From NCBI RefSeq assembly GCF_000255555.1, contig NZ_AGRW01000053.1, positions 62,001 through 126,000 on the forward strand: DNA of 64,000 bases. Direction: 5' to 3'. This DNA comes from Treponema saccharophilum DSM 2985. GTDB taxonomy: Bacteria > Spirochaetota > Spirochaetia > Treponematales > Treponemataceae. Shown here one piece after another: positions 1 through 8,772 of the stretch. Both the position numbers and the translations under genes were made by a program. Position 1 is the first letter of the stretch; each line of letters begins with the position of its first letter. The notes beneath the pieces were generated by a model, which saw only the letters and a list, made by a program, of their open reading frames with translations, was not told the origin of the DNA and searched no databases.

Positions 1-117
1 ACACCAGCCGCTTTTCCGAATATTGTCGAACGGAACGAACGCCTGCGGAACGGCGATTCCCGCGACCGGCTCGTTCCATCTGTTTTTTTCGGTGTCGAAA
101 TTGTAGAACACGTTCAT
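1..117 (-). CDS. Partial CDS, unknown product (runs off left edge)
   Basis: An open frame starts at ATG 117..115 and stays open for 39 codons to the window edge (MNVFYNFDTEKNRW...). Its codons match the neighbouring genes (GTC, GCG, TTC, CCG, GAC). I do not recognise the fragment. No Shine-Dalgarno precedes the ATG, but a TATCAT hexamer lies exactly 7 nt upstream. That fits the leaderless arrangement seen at five other genes here and is the main reason for accepting the start. The gene lies beyond the tkt terminator, so it is a separate transcription unit. A chance open frame remains possible. Confidence 0.45.
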   Translation of the reverse strand, partial: MNVFYNFDTEKNRWNEPVAGIAVPQAFVPFDNIRKSGWC

Positions 118-124
118 GATATGA

Positions 125-153
125 ATGATATGGCATTTTCGCGGAATCGTAAA
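125..153 (-). promoter_or_regulatory. Candidate promoter of the left-edge gene
   Basis: On the minus strand, TTTACG (153..148) and TATCAT (130..125) are separated by 17 nt. The -10 ends 7 nt before the ATG, so the transcript would begin at or next to the start codon. The -35 lies inside the A/T tract of the tkt terminator. Confidence 0.4.
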
Positions 154-182
154 AAAAATCCCGCCGAATCCGACGGGATTTT
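151..182 (-). terminator. Rho-independent terminator of tkt
   Basis: An AATCCCG/CGGGATT-type stem with a short GC-containing loop is followed on the minus strand by a run of eight T (158..151). It lies about 45-75 nt after the tkt stop codon. Confidence 0.8.
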
Positions 183-225
183 CCATCCAGCGAATCATCA
201 AATGCGACGATCCGCCTTTTTTGTT

Positions 226-2196
226 TTACGACTCGATAAGCGAGGCGAGTTTTTCCGCGGTGAAGCCGAGCGACTCTGCGACTTTCTTTGCGGGGCCGCT
301 CTCGCCGAACCTGTCGATTGTGAACAAGTCCTTGCGGTCAGAAACGTAGAATTCCCAGCCGTTTCTCACTCCGGCTTCCACCACGATTTTCCGCGACGAC
401 TTTCCGAGAACGGAATCCCTGAACGAATCGTTCTGGCGCTCGAAGAGCGTTTTGTCGAGAACGGAAACGACGCGGACGCTTTTTCCGGAAACCTTCGCGG
501 CAGCTTCCAGCGCCATCGAAACCTCGGAGCCGGTCGCGATAACCGTCACGTCGGGGTTGTCGCCGCCCTTCTTCACGACGTACGCGCCGCGGACAGCATT
601 CTCCTTCCATGACGAATCTTCCTTCGCGTAGACGGGAACGTTCTGCCTCGTGAGCGCGAACACGACCGGATGGTCTTTGGACGCCATCGCCATGTTCCAC
701 GCGACGACAGTCTCCTCCGCATCGCCCGGACGAAGAACTTGGACGTTCGGAATAGCGCGGAGTGAAGAAAGATGCTCTATCGGCTGATGAGTGGGGCCGT
801 CCTCGCCGACGTAGATGGAATCGTGCGTCAAATCGTATATGACGGGCTGCTTCATCAATGCGGCAACGCGGATTGATGGGCGCATGTAGTCGGAGAAGAC
901 GAGGTATGTCGCGACGAACGGCCTGATTCCGCCGTGCGCGCTCATTCCGAGGGCGATGCTCGCCATTCCGAATTCCCTGATTCCGTACTCGATTGAGCGT
1001 CCCGCGCGGTTATCGGGCGTGTACGTTCCGCCGTCGCACTTCATGCCCGACTTGTTCGAGCCCTTCAAGTCAGCGGAGCCGCCGACGAGATATGAATAGC
1101 GGAGCCCCATGGCGTTTATCATGTCGCCGGAAGCGGTTCTGGTCGCAACAGACTTTCCGACCTCGTATTTCGGGTCATCGGCAGTTCCGTCCTCAGCCCC
1201 ATCGAAGCTGGCCTTCCACTGTTTCGCAAGCTCCGGATTCTCTTTCGCCCAAGCGTCGAACTCTTTTTTCCAGTCTTCCTCTTTCTTCGCGAAATCCGCC
1301 TTCTTGCCTTCGAAATATTTGTACGCTTCCGGGTCCACCTGGAAGAATTCGTCAGGATTCAAGCCGAGGTTCTTCTTTGTGGCGGCAACGTCGTCGACGC
1401 CCAACGGCTCGCCGTGGACAGAAGGAGTTCCCTGCTTCGGAGCGAATTTGCCGATGACGGATTTGAGCATGATGAGAGTCGGCTTCTCGGTCTCGGCTTT
1501 TGCCTGCTCAACAAGCTTGGCGATGCCTTCGACATCGTACATGTCGCCCCTCAAAACCTGCCATCCGTACGCCTCGTATCTCTTTCCGATGTCCTCGGTA
1601 AACGTGATGTCGGTGGAGCCGTCTATAGAAATTTTGTTCTGGTCGTAGAATACGATAAGTTTTCCGAGTTTGTTATGGCCCGCAAAAGAAGACGCCTCGG
1701 AAGAAACGCCTTCCTCAAGGCATCCCTCGCCGGAAAGAACATACGTGTAGTGGTCTACAATCGTGCGCTTTTCGGTATTGAATTTCGCGGCAAGCATCGT
1801 TTCTGCGAGCGCCATTCCGACGCCGATCGCGATTCCCTGCCCAAGAGGTCCCGAGGTATTCTCGACGCCGTCAGTCCATCCGAATTCCGGATGTCCCGGG
1901 CATTTTGAGCCGACTTGACGGAACGACTGTATGTCATCAAGGCTGACTTTGTATCCGCTCAAGTGAAGAATCGAATACAAGAGCATAGAACCATGTCCCG
2001 CAGAAAGAACGAAACGATCGCGGTCTGCCCACTTTGAATCAGCCGGATTGTGTTTCAGGATTTCTCCGTACAAAACAGCAGCCAGCTCTGCGCATCCGAG
2101 CGGAAGTCCAGGGTGGCCTGAGTTCGCCTTCTGGATGGCATCGATTGACAGGCTGCGGATAGATTTTGCAACAGCAGCAATTCCATTCAAGTCCAT
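226..2196 (-). CDS. tkt: Transketolase
   Basis: Thiamine-diphosphate enzyme of the non-oxidative pentose phosphate pathway. It moves two-carbon ketol units between xylulose-5-P and ribose-5-P or erythrose-4-P in the cytoplasm. At 656 residues it matches bacterial transketolases. Visible landmarks are GHPGLPLGCAELA near the N terminus (phosphate and cofactor loop), SGPLGQGIAIGVGMA, the ThDP motif GEGCLEEG, SADLKGSNKS, the pyrimidine-binding IREFGM, and EDGPTHQPIEHL. I chose ATG 2196 (MDLNGIAA...) because GGAG sits 6 nt upstream. Forty in-frame codons before it do not resemble transketolase. It is followed by its own terminator, and the gene before it on this strand is unrelated. Confidence 0.97.
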   Translation of the reverse strand: MDLNGIAAVAKSIRSLSIDAIQKANSGHPGLPLGCAELAAVLYGEILKHNPADSKWADRDRFVLSAGHGSMLLYSILHLSGYKVSLDDIQSFRQVGSKCPGHPEFGWTDGVENTSGPLGQGIAIGVGMALAETMLAAKFNTEKRTIVDHYTYVLSGEGCLEEGVSSEASSFAGHNKLGKLIVFYDQNKISIDGSTDITFTEDIGKRYEAYGWQVLRGDMYDVEGIAKLVEQAKAETEKPTLIMLKSVIGKFAPKQGTPSVHGEPLGVDDVAATKKNLGLNPDEFFQVDPEAYKYFEGKKADFAKKEEDWKKEFDAWAKENPELAKQWKASFDGAEDGTADDPKYEVGKSVATRTASGDMINAMGLRYSYLVGGSADLKGSNKSGMKCDGGTYTPDNRAGRSIEYGIREFGMASIALGMSAHGGIRPFVATYLVFSDYMRPSIRVAALMKQPVIYDLTHDSIYVGEDGPTHQPIEHLSSLRAIPNVQVLRPGDAEETVVAWNMAMASKDHPVVFALTRQNVPVYAKEDSSWKENAVRGAYVVKKGGDNPDVTVIATGSEVSMALEAAAKVSGKSVRVVSVLDKTLFERQNDSFRDSVLGKSSRKIVVEAGVRNGWEFYVSDRKDLFTIDRFGESGPAKKVAESLGFTAEKLASLIES

Positions 2197-2312
2197 AAAA
2201 AACTCCATAAAAACAAAAATAAAACCGCAGAGAAGGCGGAAGCTCCGCCCCCGAACGGCTTTTTGCATGAGGAAGCACACGCATTGCCCGAAACCCGCGT
2301 TCCGGGATGGAT

Positions 2313-3770
2313 TCACGACAAAAGGGAAAATCTTCCGCGTCTCACGCGCTCATACGATTCAAGAAGGACAGGGCGGATGTCGTAGAATGAAAATTCCATC
2401 CCCTCCAAAGAAATCTGCGCGGAGCTCATCTCCTCATCCGAAGGCTCTTCCCCATCGGGATCGCCCGCCTCGTCAATCAGGTCGAGCAAATCCATCGTGT
2501 GCGAGTACAATTGGGCGAGCATCACGAATTCATCGCGCGGGAACGACTCGAATTCCGATTCGGTGCAATCGAAACTGAAAAACAAGTCCCGAATATCGGA
2601 ATACAATGCGATGGAACGGTGCCGGAACTCACCAAATGCGAAATCCGCAAACCAATTGTAAGATTTTCGTAGTTTAGCACGTCTATTTTCGATTTGCAAC
2701 GAATATGTTGACTGCATCCGCGGCGACAAATCCATCGATTCCGGTATTATCCGCTCGATAAGCTCCTTGTCGGAAATGTTCTCCTTGCTGAAAAGCGAAT
2801 CCATGATGAACGAATCTATGACGAAATCCGGGACATCGTAAAACGGCGTGACGATGCTGTTCACGTCGATTTCCACAATCTCCCCTTTCCGCCACAGACG
2901 CCTCTCGACGCCGTAAAACTCGATTCCAATCTTGTCGGTCCATTCCAGGAATTCAGCAATCGAGCCGCCGAGCGGGACGCACAGCCTGTTCGCGTTCTCA
3001 AAGAAAACGAGCATAAGCTGCATGTCGATGCTCTCGCACGGCCCGTGCCTGTCGAAGCTTTCAAGAAGGAGTTTTTCCAGAAGCTCGAACCACGACTTTT
3101 TCGCCAGTTCCAAATCAATCCGGCTCACGTTCCCCATGCGCCGCTCGAAAAAAATCTTGAGAGGAAGAATTTCGACGATACCGCGATCCCAATCGCTGAC
3201 GTACGCGAGCATCCTGTCGCCGGGCCGGAATTTCGTAATCCTGAAAATCTCGCCGAAATCGAATCCGGTCATGCCGAAATTGTACGGCAACATGTAATCC
3301 ATGTCGGCGATATGGAGATTTCTGTTCACGGGATCCGCGTCGAGATACTGCGAGAATATGTCGATATCGGTCAATGAAAAATAATCATAGACGGAATTCG
3401 CATCGACTTCGAGTTTCTTTTCCGGAAGGACGTTTTTGTTGAATGAGAAGATTATGTCGCACGGAAAAAGCTTCTGGTCTACAAACGGGATGCACCTATC
3501 CCCGGGAACGACGACCCCCTGCTCTATTTCCTGCACCGTCGGAACGAAAGTAAAGAACTGCCCGGAAAAAGCCCCCGCACGAGTGATATACTGACCGTCC
3601 TCAAGGGGAATCGAATAGCAATCGGACTCAAGGCATTCCTCAACTTCCTCCGACGTCGTTCTGATACCGCCTTCACGGAACATTGCGACGACGTCGCTGA
3701 CAGAAAAAGTCTCCAGATAGTTGCGCATGAACCTGAGATATGCGCTGTCAAACAAATCTGTTGAATACAT
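2313..3770 (-). CDS. Conserved-looking hypothetical protein, 485 aa
   Basis: I do not recognise a family. The protein is acidic and rich in aromatic residues (for example YDYFSLTDIDIFSQYLD and FGMTGFDFGEIF), with no signal peptide and no clear membrane segment, so a cytoplasmic location is likely. The C terminus contains an acidic stretch (GDPDGEEPSDEEM). Codon use matches neighbouring genes and the frame is long and clean, so it is probably real. ATG 3770 was chosen although no Shine-Dalgarno is visible: TATATT lies 7 nt upstream and there is no good internal alternative. It follows the terminator of the ribosomal block and is transcribed separately, with tkt 117 nt downstream. Confidence 0.75.
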   Translation of the reverse strand: MYSTDLFDSAYLRFMRNYLETFSVSDVVAMFREGGIRTTSEEVEECLESDCYSIPLEDGQYITRAGAFSGQFFTFVPTVQEIEQGVVVPGDRCIPFVDQKLFPCDIIFSFNKNVLPEKKLEVDANSVYDYFSLTDIDIFSQYLDADPVNRNLHIADMDYMLPYNFGMTGFDFGEIFRITKFRPGDRMLAYVSDWDRGIVEILPLKIFFERRMGNVSRIDLELAKKSWFELLEKLLLESFDRHGPCESIDMQLMLVFFENANRLCVPLGGSIAEFLEWTDKIGIEFYGVERRLWRKGEIVEIDVNSIVTPFYDVPDFVIDSFIMDSLFSKENISDKELIERIIPESMDLSPRMQSTYSLQIENRRAKLRKSYNWFADFAFGEFRHRSIALYSDIRDLFFSFDCTESEFESFPRDEFVMLAQLYSHTMDLLDLIDEAGDPDGEEPSDEEMSSAQISLEGMEFSFYDIRPVLLESYERVRRGRFSLLS

Positions 3771-3777
3771 GCCGTCA

Positions 3778-3783
3778 AATATA
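3778..3783 (-). promoter_or_regulatory. -10 hexamer directly before the 485-aa gene
   Basis: TATATT on the minus strand ends 7 nt before ATG 3770. There is no Shine-Dalgarno and no convincing -35. This suggests a leaderless transcript. Confidence 0.4.
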
Positions 3784-3842
3784 ACACAAAAAGAGAACCT
3801 CGCCCTTAAAATGGACTGCGCCCCGACGGCAACGACACCCGC

Positions 3843-3876
3843 AAAAAAAATAAAGCCACCCTTGAAAAAGGGTGGC
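3843..3876 (-). terminator. Terminator at the end of the ribosomal block
   Basis: A perfect 7-bp stem GCCACCC/GGGTGGC (3855-3861 with 3870-3876) with an 8-nt loop is followed on the minus strand by TTTATTTTTTTT. It sits 20 nt past the stop of the last gene of the cluster. Confidence 0.93.
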
Positions 3877-3896
3877 ATGAACAAAACAAAATGCGA

Positions 3897-4118
3897 TTAC
3901 GCCTGTTCTGTTGCAGCAGCTTCGGCCTTCACGGCGCGAGCTTCTTTCCTGGCAATATTCTTCAATGCGGCATTGCAAACCTTACAAATCTTCACAGAAT
4001 TGCCATCGATTTCTTTTTCATAGAGAACTTTTACGTTCTCGTTTCCACAGCGTGGGCATTTTCCACGACCGTGATTGACTTCGCTACGAATACCTGTTCC
4101 GCGATGTGCCTTAGACAT
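3897..4118 (-). CDS. Small zinc-ribbon protein downstream of rplQ
   Basis: A 73-residue protein starting MSKAHRGTGIRSEVNHGRG with two cysteine pairs, CPRC (about residues 21-24) and CKVC (about 45-48). The spacing is that of a zinc ribbon. The tail is alanine- and glutamate-rich. It begins 10 nt after the rplQ stop and is the last gene before the terminator, so it is co-transcribed with the alpha-operon genes. I recall similar small ORFs at this place in other treponemes but no assigned function. A ribosome- or RNA-polymerase-associated role is plausible from context only. It is not L31, L32, L33 or L36 by sequence. Confidence 0.85.
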   Translation of the reverse strand: MSKAHRGTGIRSEVNHGRGKCPRCGNENVKVLYEKEIDGNSVKICKVCNAALKNIARKEARAVKAEAAATEQA

Positions 4119-4128
4119 TTCTCACCCC

Positions 4129-4581
4129 TTATTTTGAAGCTTCAGCTGACTCTGCTTTTGGCGCAGCCTTCTTTGCCTTCTTAGCAGGCTTCTTCTCTGC
4201 CTCGACATTCTCATCAGACGGCAACTTGTAGTCAACCAACTCAAGGATGACGACATCAGCCGCATCGCCCTGCCTGAAGCCGAGCTTGAGGATGCGAGTA
4301 TAACCACCGTTGCGCTCCTTCATGCGAGGACCAACTTCCGTGAACAATTTGTTCAAGATTTTCTCGTCCTGTATGAATTTTGCAACGATGCGGCGGTTGT
4401 GAACACTGTCAACCTTCGCACGGGTAATCAGCTTCTCAGCTGCTTTGCGAACTTCCTTAGCTTTTGAGCTTGTTGTCGTGATGCGTTCAAATCTAAGGAG
4501 TGAAGTAACCATATTACGCGACATAGCACGGCGGTGTGCTGTTGAGCGTGAAAGTGGATTAAAACCATTCTTATGATTCAT
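4129..4581 (-). CDS. rplQ: 50S ribosomal protein L17
   Basis: The N terminus [20 protein letters not shown] is the classic L17 signature, and the [22 protein letters not shown] segment continues the family fold. At 150 residues it is longer than the typical form of about 120-130 because of a Lys/Ala/Glu-rich C-terminal tail from about residue 125. The start overlaps the end of rpoA by 11 nt, so translation is probably coupled. L17 binds 23S rRNA near the exit-tunnel side of the large subunit. Confidence 0.98.
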   Translation of the reverse strand: MNHKNGFNPLSRSTAHRRAMSRNMVTSLLRFERITTTSSKAKEVRKAAEKLITRAKVDSVHNRRIVAKFIQDEKILNKLFTEVGPRMKERNGGYTRILKLGFRQGDAADVVILELVDYKLPSDENVEAEKKPAKKAKKAAPKAESAEASK

Positions 4582-5629
4582 TAGAGTTTTCCTTTTGTGC
4601 AGGTTTTGAATTGACGATGCTCTTCAACTGGCTGTAGTCAGTCATGCCGAGCGACAATCCTTCCCTAGCAAGTCTCTCCTTGATTTCCTCAAGGCTTTTC
4701 TTACCAAAATTACGGGTTTTTGCAATTTCCTCTTCTGTTTTCTTCGTCAACTCGCCAAAAGTGCGGATATTCGCATTTTTGAGACAATTCGCGGAGCGAA
4801 CAGAAAGCTCAAGTTCCTCGACGGACCTATTGAGGAACTGACGAACTTTCTCATCGTCCTCATCCAAGTCATCGCTCGACGAAACATCAGAGTCGTTGAA
4901 ATTGACAAAAATCGAAAAATGCTCTTTTGCAATTTTCGCGGCTTCAGCCAAAGCATCTTCCGGCTTTATCGTTCCATCAGTCCAAATCTCAAGAACGAGC
5001 TTGTCGTAGTCATTTCTCTGACCGATGCGGCAAGGCTCAATCTGATACTTGACCTTATGGACAGGAGTAAAGATTGAATCCATGGGGATGGTACCGACCA
5101 CCTCGCTATAGTGCTCATGCACCTCAGCGGGAACATACCCTCTTCCCAAATCAACCTGAACCTCGATATCCAAACGAGCGTTCTCCATCATAGTGAAGAT
5201 AGGAACATTCTCGGAAAGAATCTCAAGCTGACCTTCTTTTGCGAAATCATTGCTGCAAACAGTTCCCGGACCCTTGAATTCGAAATCAAACGTACCGTGT
5301 TCCGCATCGTCAGCAAGGCGCAAACGAAGCAACTTCAAGCTGTTCAAAACTTCCAAGGTATCTTCTGAAATATCCGGAATCGCTTCGAATTCACTCGAAA
5401 TGCAATGAGGAACCTCATCCGCATCATACCAAGTAATTCTCACCGCAGATATAGCATACCCCTGAATCGAGGACAACAATACGCGACGGAGAGTGTTCCC
5501 AATCGTCGTACCGAATCCAGTCTCAAACGGAGAAGCTTCAAATTTCCCGTAGTTAGGATTATTTTCAAGATGATCAAACTGTATGCTCTTCGGCTTTTTG
5601 AAGCCCTTGAGCAGATTTTGACGAGCCAT
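4571..5629 (-). CDS. rpoA: RNA polymerase alpha subunit
   Basis: 352 residues. The N-terminal assembly domain (about 1-240) contains [17 protein letters not shown], the conserved dimerisation and beta-binding signature. A very acidic linker ([12 protein letters not shown]) leads to the C-terminal domain (about 265-335), which has [17 protein letters not shown] and [14 protein letters not shown]-type helix-hairpin-helix motifs that contact UP elements and activators. It sits between rpsK and rplQ as in other bacteria, but rpsD, which often lies between rpsK and rpoA, is absent. An 87-nt gap separates it from rpsK. Confidence 0.98.
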   Translation of the reverse strand: MARQNLLKGFKKPKSIQFDHLENNPNYGKFEASPFETGFGTTIGNTLRRVLLSSIQGYAISAVRITWYDADEVPHCISSEFEAIPDISEDTLEVLNSLKLLRLRLADDAEHGTFDFEFKGPGTVCSNDFAKEGQLEILSENVPIFTMMENARLDIEVQVDLGRGYVPAEVHEHYSEVVGTIPMDSIFTPVHKVKYQIEPCRIGQRNDYDKLVLEIWTDGTIKPEDALAEAAKIAKEHFSIFVNFNDSDVSSSDDLDEDDEKVRQFLNRSVEELELSVRSANCLKNANIRTFGELTKKTEEEIAKTRNFGKKSLEEIKERLAREGLSLGMTDYSQLKSIVNSKPAQKENSNES

Positions 5630-5716
5630 CCGAACCCCTTTTATGTTGTTATAAAACCAAAAATGAATGAAGACAAAGTTGCAATCGTCCGCATTGCATG
5701 CGAACGAGAGACTTCG

Positions 5717-6097
5717 CTACATACGGCGAGTCTTTCTTGGTCTACATCCATTATGAGGAATAGGAGTTACATCCGAGATGGATTTCACCTTCAATCCCAA
5801 AGCGCCCAATGAGCGAACAGCATTCTCGCGACCGACACCAGGTCCCTTCACGAAAACATGAACCTCGCGGATACCATAGCTGACAGCCTTCTGAACAGCA
5901 GTTTCCGTAACGGTCTGAGCTGCGAAAGGAGTTGACTTCTTAGCGCCGCGGAATCCAAGTCCACCTGATGACGCCCAAGAAAGCGCATTTCCTTTCATAT
6001 CTGTAATGGTCACAATGGTATTGTTGAACGTAGCCTGAATATAAACGTTACCTTCGTATACGCTCTTCTTTTCCTTTCGTTTCTTTACGTTAGGCAT
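5717..6097 (-). CDS. rpsK: 30S ribosomal protein S11
   Basis: 126 residues. It has the S11 core [18 protein letters not shown] followed by [14 protein letters not shown], and ends in the conserved RPRKTRRM. S11 lies on the platform of the small subunit near the mRNA exit and the Shine-Dalgarno helix. It starts 20 nt after the rpsM stop, with a GGAGGATA-type ribosome-binding site. Confidence 0.98.
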   Translation of the reverse strand: MPNVKKRKEKKSVYEGNVYIQATFNNTIVTITDMKGNALSWASSGGLGFRGAKKSTPFAAQTVTETAVQKAVSYGIREVHVFVKGPGVGRENAVRSLGALGLKVKSISDVTPIPHNGCRPRKTRRM

Positions 6098-6117
6098 TTA
6101 CTCTATCCTCCAACTAC

Positions 6118-6489
6118 TCAGACTGCCTTTTTCTTGTTAGCAACAGTCTTTTTCTTACCCTTGCGAGTACGAGAATTCGTGCGAGTCCTCTGTCCACGAA
6201 CAGGGAGACCCTTGCGATGCCTCAATCCTCTGTAACATCCGATATCCATAAGTCTCTTGATATTGAGACCAATCTCACTTCTCAGATGTCCCTCAACCTT
6301 GTACTCCTCATCAATGATAGTACGAAGTTTCGCCTGCTCATCCTGATCCAAATCGTTCAACATTTTGTTCGGATCAATTTTCGTCTTCTCGCAAATAAGT
6401 TTTGCAGATGACCGACCAATTCCGTAGATGTAGGTCAACGCAATAACAACATGCTTATTCGGAAGATCAACTCCTGCTATACGAGCCAT
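6118..6489 (-). CDS. rpsM: 30S ribosomal protein S13
   Basis: 123 residues starting [20 protein letters not shown], with the C-terminal [19 protein letters not shown] typical of S13, which contacts tRNA in the P site and the large-subunit bridges. I chose ATG 6489 because GAGGAG lies 6 nt upstream. A TTG one codon earlier would place the Shine-Dalgarno too close. It begins 10 nt after the rpmJ stop. Confidence 0.98.
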   Translation of the reverse strand: MARIAGVDLPNKHVVIALTYIYGIGRSSAKLICEKTKIDPNKMLNDLDQDEQAKLRTIIDEEYKVEGHLRSEIGLNIKRLMDIGCYRGLRHRKGLPVRGQRTRTNSRTRKGKKKTVANKKKAV

Positions 6490-6499
6490 CAATCACTCC

Positions 6500-6613
6500 T
6501 CAACCCTGTCTCTGTTTATGCTTCGGATTAGTGCAAATGATACGAATGATACCATTTCTCTTAATAACCTTGCATTTATCACAGATGGGCTTAACACTTG
6601 TACGAACTTTCAT
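6500..6613 (-). CDS. rpmJ: 50S ribosomal protein L36 (zinc form)
   Basis: A 37-residue protein, [19 protein letters not shown]..., with the zinc set C-x2-C-x12-C-x4-H (CDKC, then C and H in CTNPKHK). This is the C+ paralogue. It starts at ATG 6613 with GGGGGA upstream. It directly precedes rpsM. infA, map and adk, which often lie between secY and this gene, are absent. Confidence 0.96.
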   Translation of the reverse strand: MKVRTSVKPICDKCKVIKRNGIIRIICTNPKHKQRQG

Positions 6614-6699
6614 AAAGTCCCCCAGATAAATAAAAATACAACCAAACCATAGCGACTTGCAATAAGTCACAATTTGGAAGTTTAGTTTACCATAAAACG

Positions 6700-6738
6700 A
6701 GAGATTTGTTCTACACTTATCATGCAAAACAAATCTCT
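6700..6738 (-). promoter_or_regulatory. Perfect 11-bp hairpin between secY and rpmJ
   Basis: AGAGATTTGTT (6738-6728 on the minus strand) pairs with AACAAATCTCT (6710-6700) across a 17-nt loop, 33 nt after the secY stop. It is followed by CGTTTTATGG rather than a T-run, so an RNA-processing or attenuating hairpin is more likely than a strong terminator. Confidence 0.6.
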
Positions 6739-6771
6739 TTTCTTAGTCAGAATAATGAAAAACACGCAATT

Positions 6772-8106
6772 TTACAATCGGTGAGATTTCAAGCTACCCT
6801 TCTTCACCAATCCATCAACATGATGCATTTTCAAAACAGCATCAACCTGATTCATCGTATCAAGGTCAACACCGACAAGAATCAGCAAGGAAGTTCCGCC
6901 CATCAACATCGCTATCGACTGCGGGAATTCAAAAATATTCTGAATGATAGTAGGCAAAACCGCTATCAAAGCAAGATACAGCGAACCGGGAAGAATCAAG
7001 CGATTCAAGACGCGCTGCATATACTCTTCCGTTTTATCAATCCTGATACCGGGAATCGAACCGCCATTCTCGCGAATCTGCTTCGCAATTTCCGTCGGAT
7101 TCAACGTAACCTGCGTATAGAAATACGCAAAGAAGATTATCAGAAGAACCAAAAGGATATTGTACCACCAGCCTGTCGGAGTCAAAATCACTGAAAGCTT
7201 TGAAATCCAACGAGCCGATGCCTGATTGTTACCGATGCTGGAAACAATCTGAAGCGGGAACGTCAAAAATGAAGATGCAAAAATAACAGGAATCACACCG
7301 GACGGATTAATCTTGAACGGTATGTACGTGCTTTGACCACCATACATTTTTTTACCGACCACGCGTTTCGCATAATGCACAGGAATACGACGCTCACCAC
7401 GCTGTTCGAAGACAACCAAGGCGATGATACCTGCAAACATCAACAAAACGACAATAACGAAAACAGCATTGATTTCGCCCTTACTAACCTTGTCACCAAG
7501 CTCAATAACGGCATTCGGGAGACGCGCGACGATACCAGCGAAAATAAGCATCGAAATACCGTTGCCAATTCCGTGTTCCGTAATCAAATCTCCCAACCAA
7601 ACTGTCACCATCGCACCCGTGGTCACAGTGAGCATTGCCAACAATCTGAATGCCAGATGATTCTCGATGATAATCGCACCGGGAATGCTGTCCGCATAAA
7701 CAGTCACAGCGAGGGACTGGATAAGACATACGAAAACCGTACCAATCCGAGTCCACGCTGCAATTTTTCTCTGACCTCCGTCTTCTTGAGCAATCCTCTT
7801 CAAAGACGGAAAAATAATCAGTGCTAGCTGCAATATAATCTGTGTTGATACATAGGGCATAACCCCAAGCATAAACACAGAAAAATTAGAGAATGCTCCA
7901 CCGGCAAAAAAGTCCATATAACTGGCAAACGCATTTTTATTCTGTTTTACGAGCTCATCAAAGTAAGTAATCAACGCGCTTGCATCTATGCCTGGAATGG
8001 TCAAGACGCATCCCAAGCGAAAGACTACAAAAATCACAAAAGTAAAGAACAACTTATTGCGAAGTTCCTTAATTTTGAAAATGTTTACTATAGGATTATT
8101 TGCCAT
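6772..8106 (-). CDS. secY: Protein translocase subunit SecY
   Basis: A 444-residue inner-membrane channel with about ten transmembrane segments. Family landmarks include FRLGCVLTIPGIDA near the first helix, the cytoplasmic loop FEQRGERRIPVHYAKR, and GGQSTYIPFKINPSGVIPVIFASS. It forms SecYEG with SecE (encoded at 31.4 kb) and works with SecA. I chose ATG 8106 (MANNPIV), which has GGGGA 5 nt upstream; the TTG at 8118 has none. It follows rplO by 20 nt. The gene is clearly AT-richer than the rest of the window. Confidence 0.98.
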   Translation of the reverse strand: MANNPIVNIFKIKELRNKLFFTFVIFVVFRLGCVLTIPGIDASALITYFDELVKQNKNAFASYMDFFAGGAFSNFSVFMLGVMPYVSTQIILQLALIIFPSLKRIAQEDGGQRKIAAWTRIGTVFVCLIQSLAVTVYADSIPGAIIIENHLAFRLLAMLTVTTGAMVTVWLGDLITEHGIGNGISMLIFAGIVARLPNAVIELGDKVSKGEINAVFVIVVLLMFAGIIALVVFEQRGERRIPVHYAKRVVGKKMYGGQSTYIPFKINPSGVIPVIFASSFLTFPLQIVSSIGNNQASARWISKLSVILTPTGWWYNILLVLLIIFFAYFYTQVTLNPTEIAKQIRENGGSIPGIRIDKTEEYMQRVLNRLILPGSLYLALIAVLPTIIQNIFEFPQSIAMLMGGTSLLILVGVDLDTMNQVDAVLKMHHVDGLVKKGSLKSHRL

Positions 8107-8126
8107 CAGAATCCCCAACGCTACCT

Positions 8127-8585
8127 TTATTTGGCCTCGGTTGAAGAAACGACACTACCACCAGCGGCTTCAATCTTAGTTTTTGCAGATGCAGAAACCT
8201 TGTCGACATTAACCGTAAGTTTCTTTGTCAATTCACCGTTTCCGAGAATCTTCACGGCAACCTTAGCAGAGTCGATCAAGCCCTTTGAAACCAAAGAATC
8301 TTTGTCTACGGTCTCTCCAGACTCGAAAACCTCGTTAAGGATGCAGACGTTGATGATTGAGAATTCCTTCTTGAACGGGTAGTTAGAAAAACCGCGATGA
8401 GCGATTCTTCTGTAGAGCGGCATCTGTCCACCTTCGAAACCGACATAGGTTTTTCCACCTGAACGAGACTGCTGTCCCTTGTTACCCTTTCCTGCTGTCG
8501 TACCATTTCCAGAAGAAGAACCGCGTCCAACAATAAACTTTTTCTTGTTAGCACCCTTCGGCGCATTCAAAATAAAATCTGCCAT
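8127..8585 (-). CDS. rplO: 50S ribosomal protein L15
   Basis: 152 residues with the glycine-rich RNA-binding N-terminal half (VGRGSSSGNGTTAGKGNKGQ, then SRSGGKTYVGFEGGQMPLYRR) and the beta-rich C-terminal half. L15 is a late assembly protein of the central protuberance. Its ATG overlaps the rpmD stop by one base (TAATG), indicating translational coupling. Confidence 0.98.
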   Translation of the reverse strand: MADFILNAPKGANKKKFIVGRGSSSGNGTTAGKGNKGQQSRSGGKTYVGFEGGQMPLYRRIAHRGFSNYPFKKEFSIINVCILNEVFESGETVDKDSLVSKGLIDSAKVAVKILGNGELTKKLTVNVDKVSASAKTKIEAAGGSVVSSTEAK

Positions 8586-8770
8586 TAGTTTGACTCCTCT
8601 ACTTTCACAAGGTGAGCGACAGCCGCAACCATTCCGCGAATGACGGGTGTATCTTCCTTGACAACAGAAGAATTGAGCTTCTTGAGACCGAGACTGCGAA
8701 CGGTAGCCTTTTTCTCCGGCTTCTGTCCAATCGGGCTCTTAACAAGCGTAACTTTAATCGTCTTTGCCAT
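8585..8770 (-). CDS. rpmD: 50S ribosomal protein L30
   Basis: 61 residues starting [20 protein letters not shown], with [20 protein letters not shown], the standard short L30. ATG 8770 was used rather than an in-frame codon 12 nt upstream because family members begin at this position. It follows rpsE by 2 nt. Confidence 0.97.
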   Translation of the reverse strand: MAKTIKVTLVKSPIGQKPEKKATVRSLGLKKLNSSVVKEDTPVIRGMVAAVAHLVKVEESN

Positions 8771-8772
8771 GA

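Noticed and set aside
2225-2249. Mutually exclusive hairpins before tkt (GGCGGA/TCCGCC versus CCGC/GCGG followed by TTTTATTTTT)
   Set aside because: The terminator stem is only 4 bp, too short to claim an attenuator without folding or conservation data.
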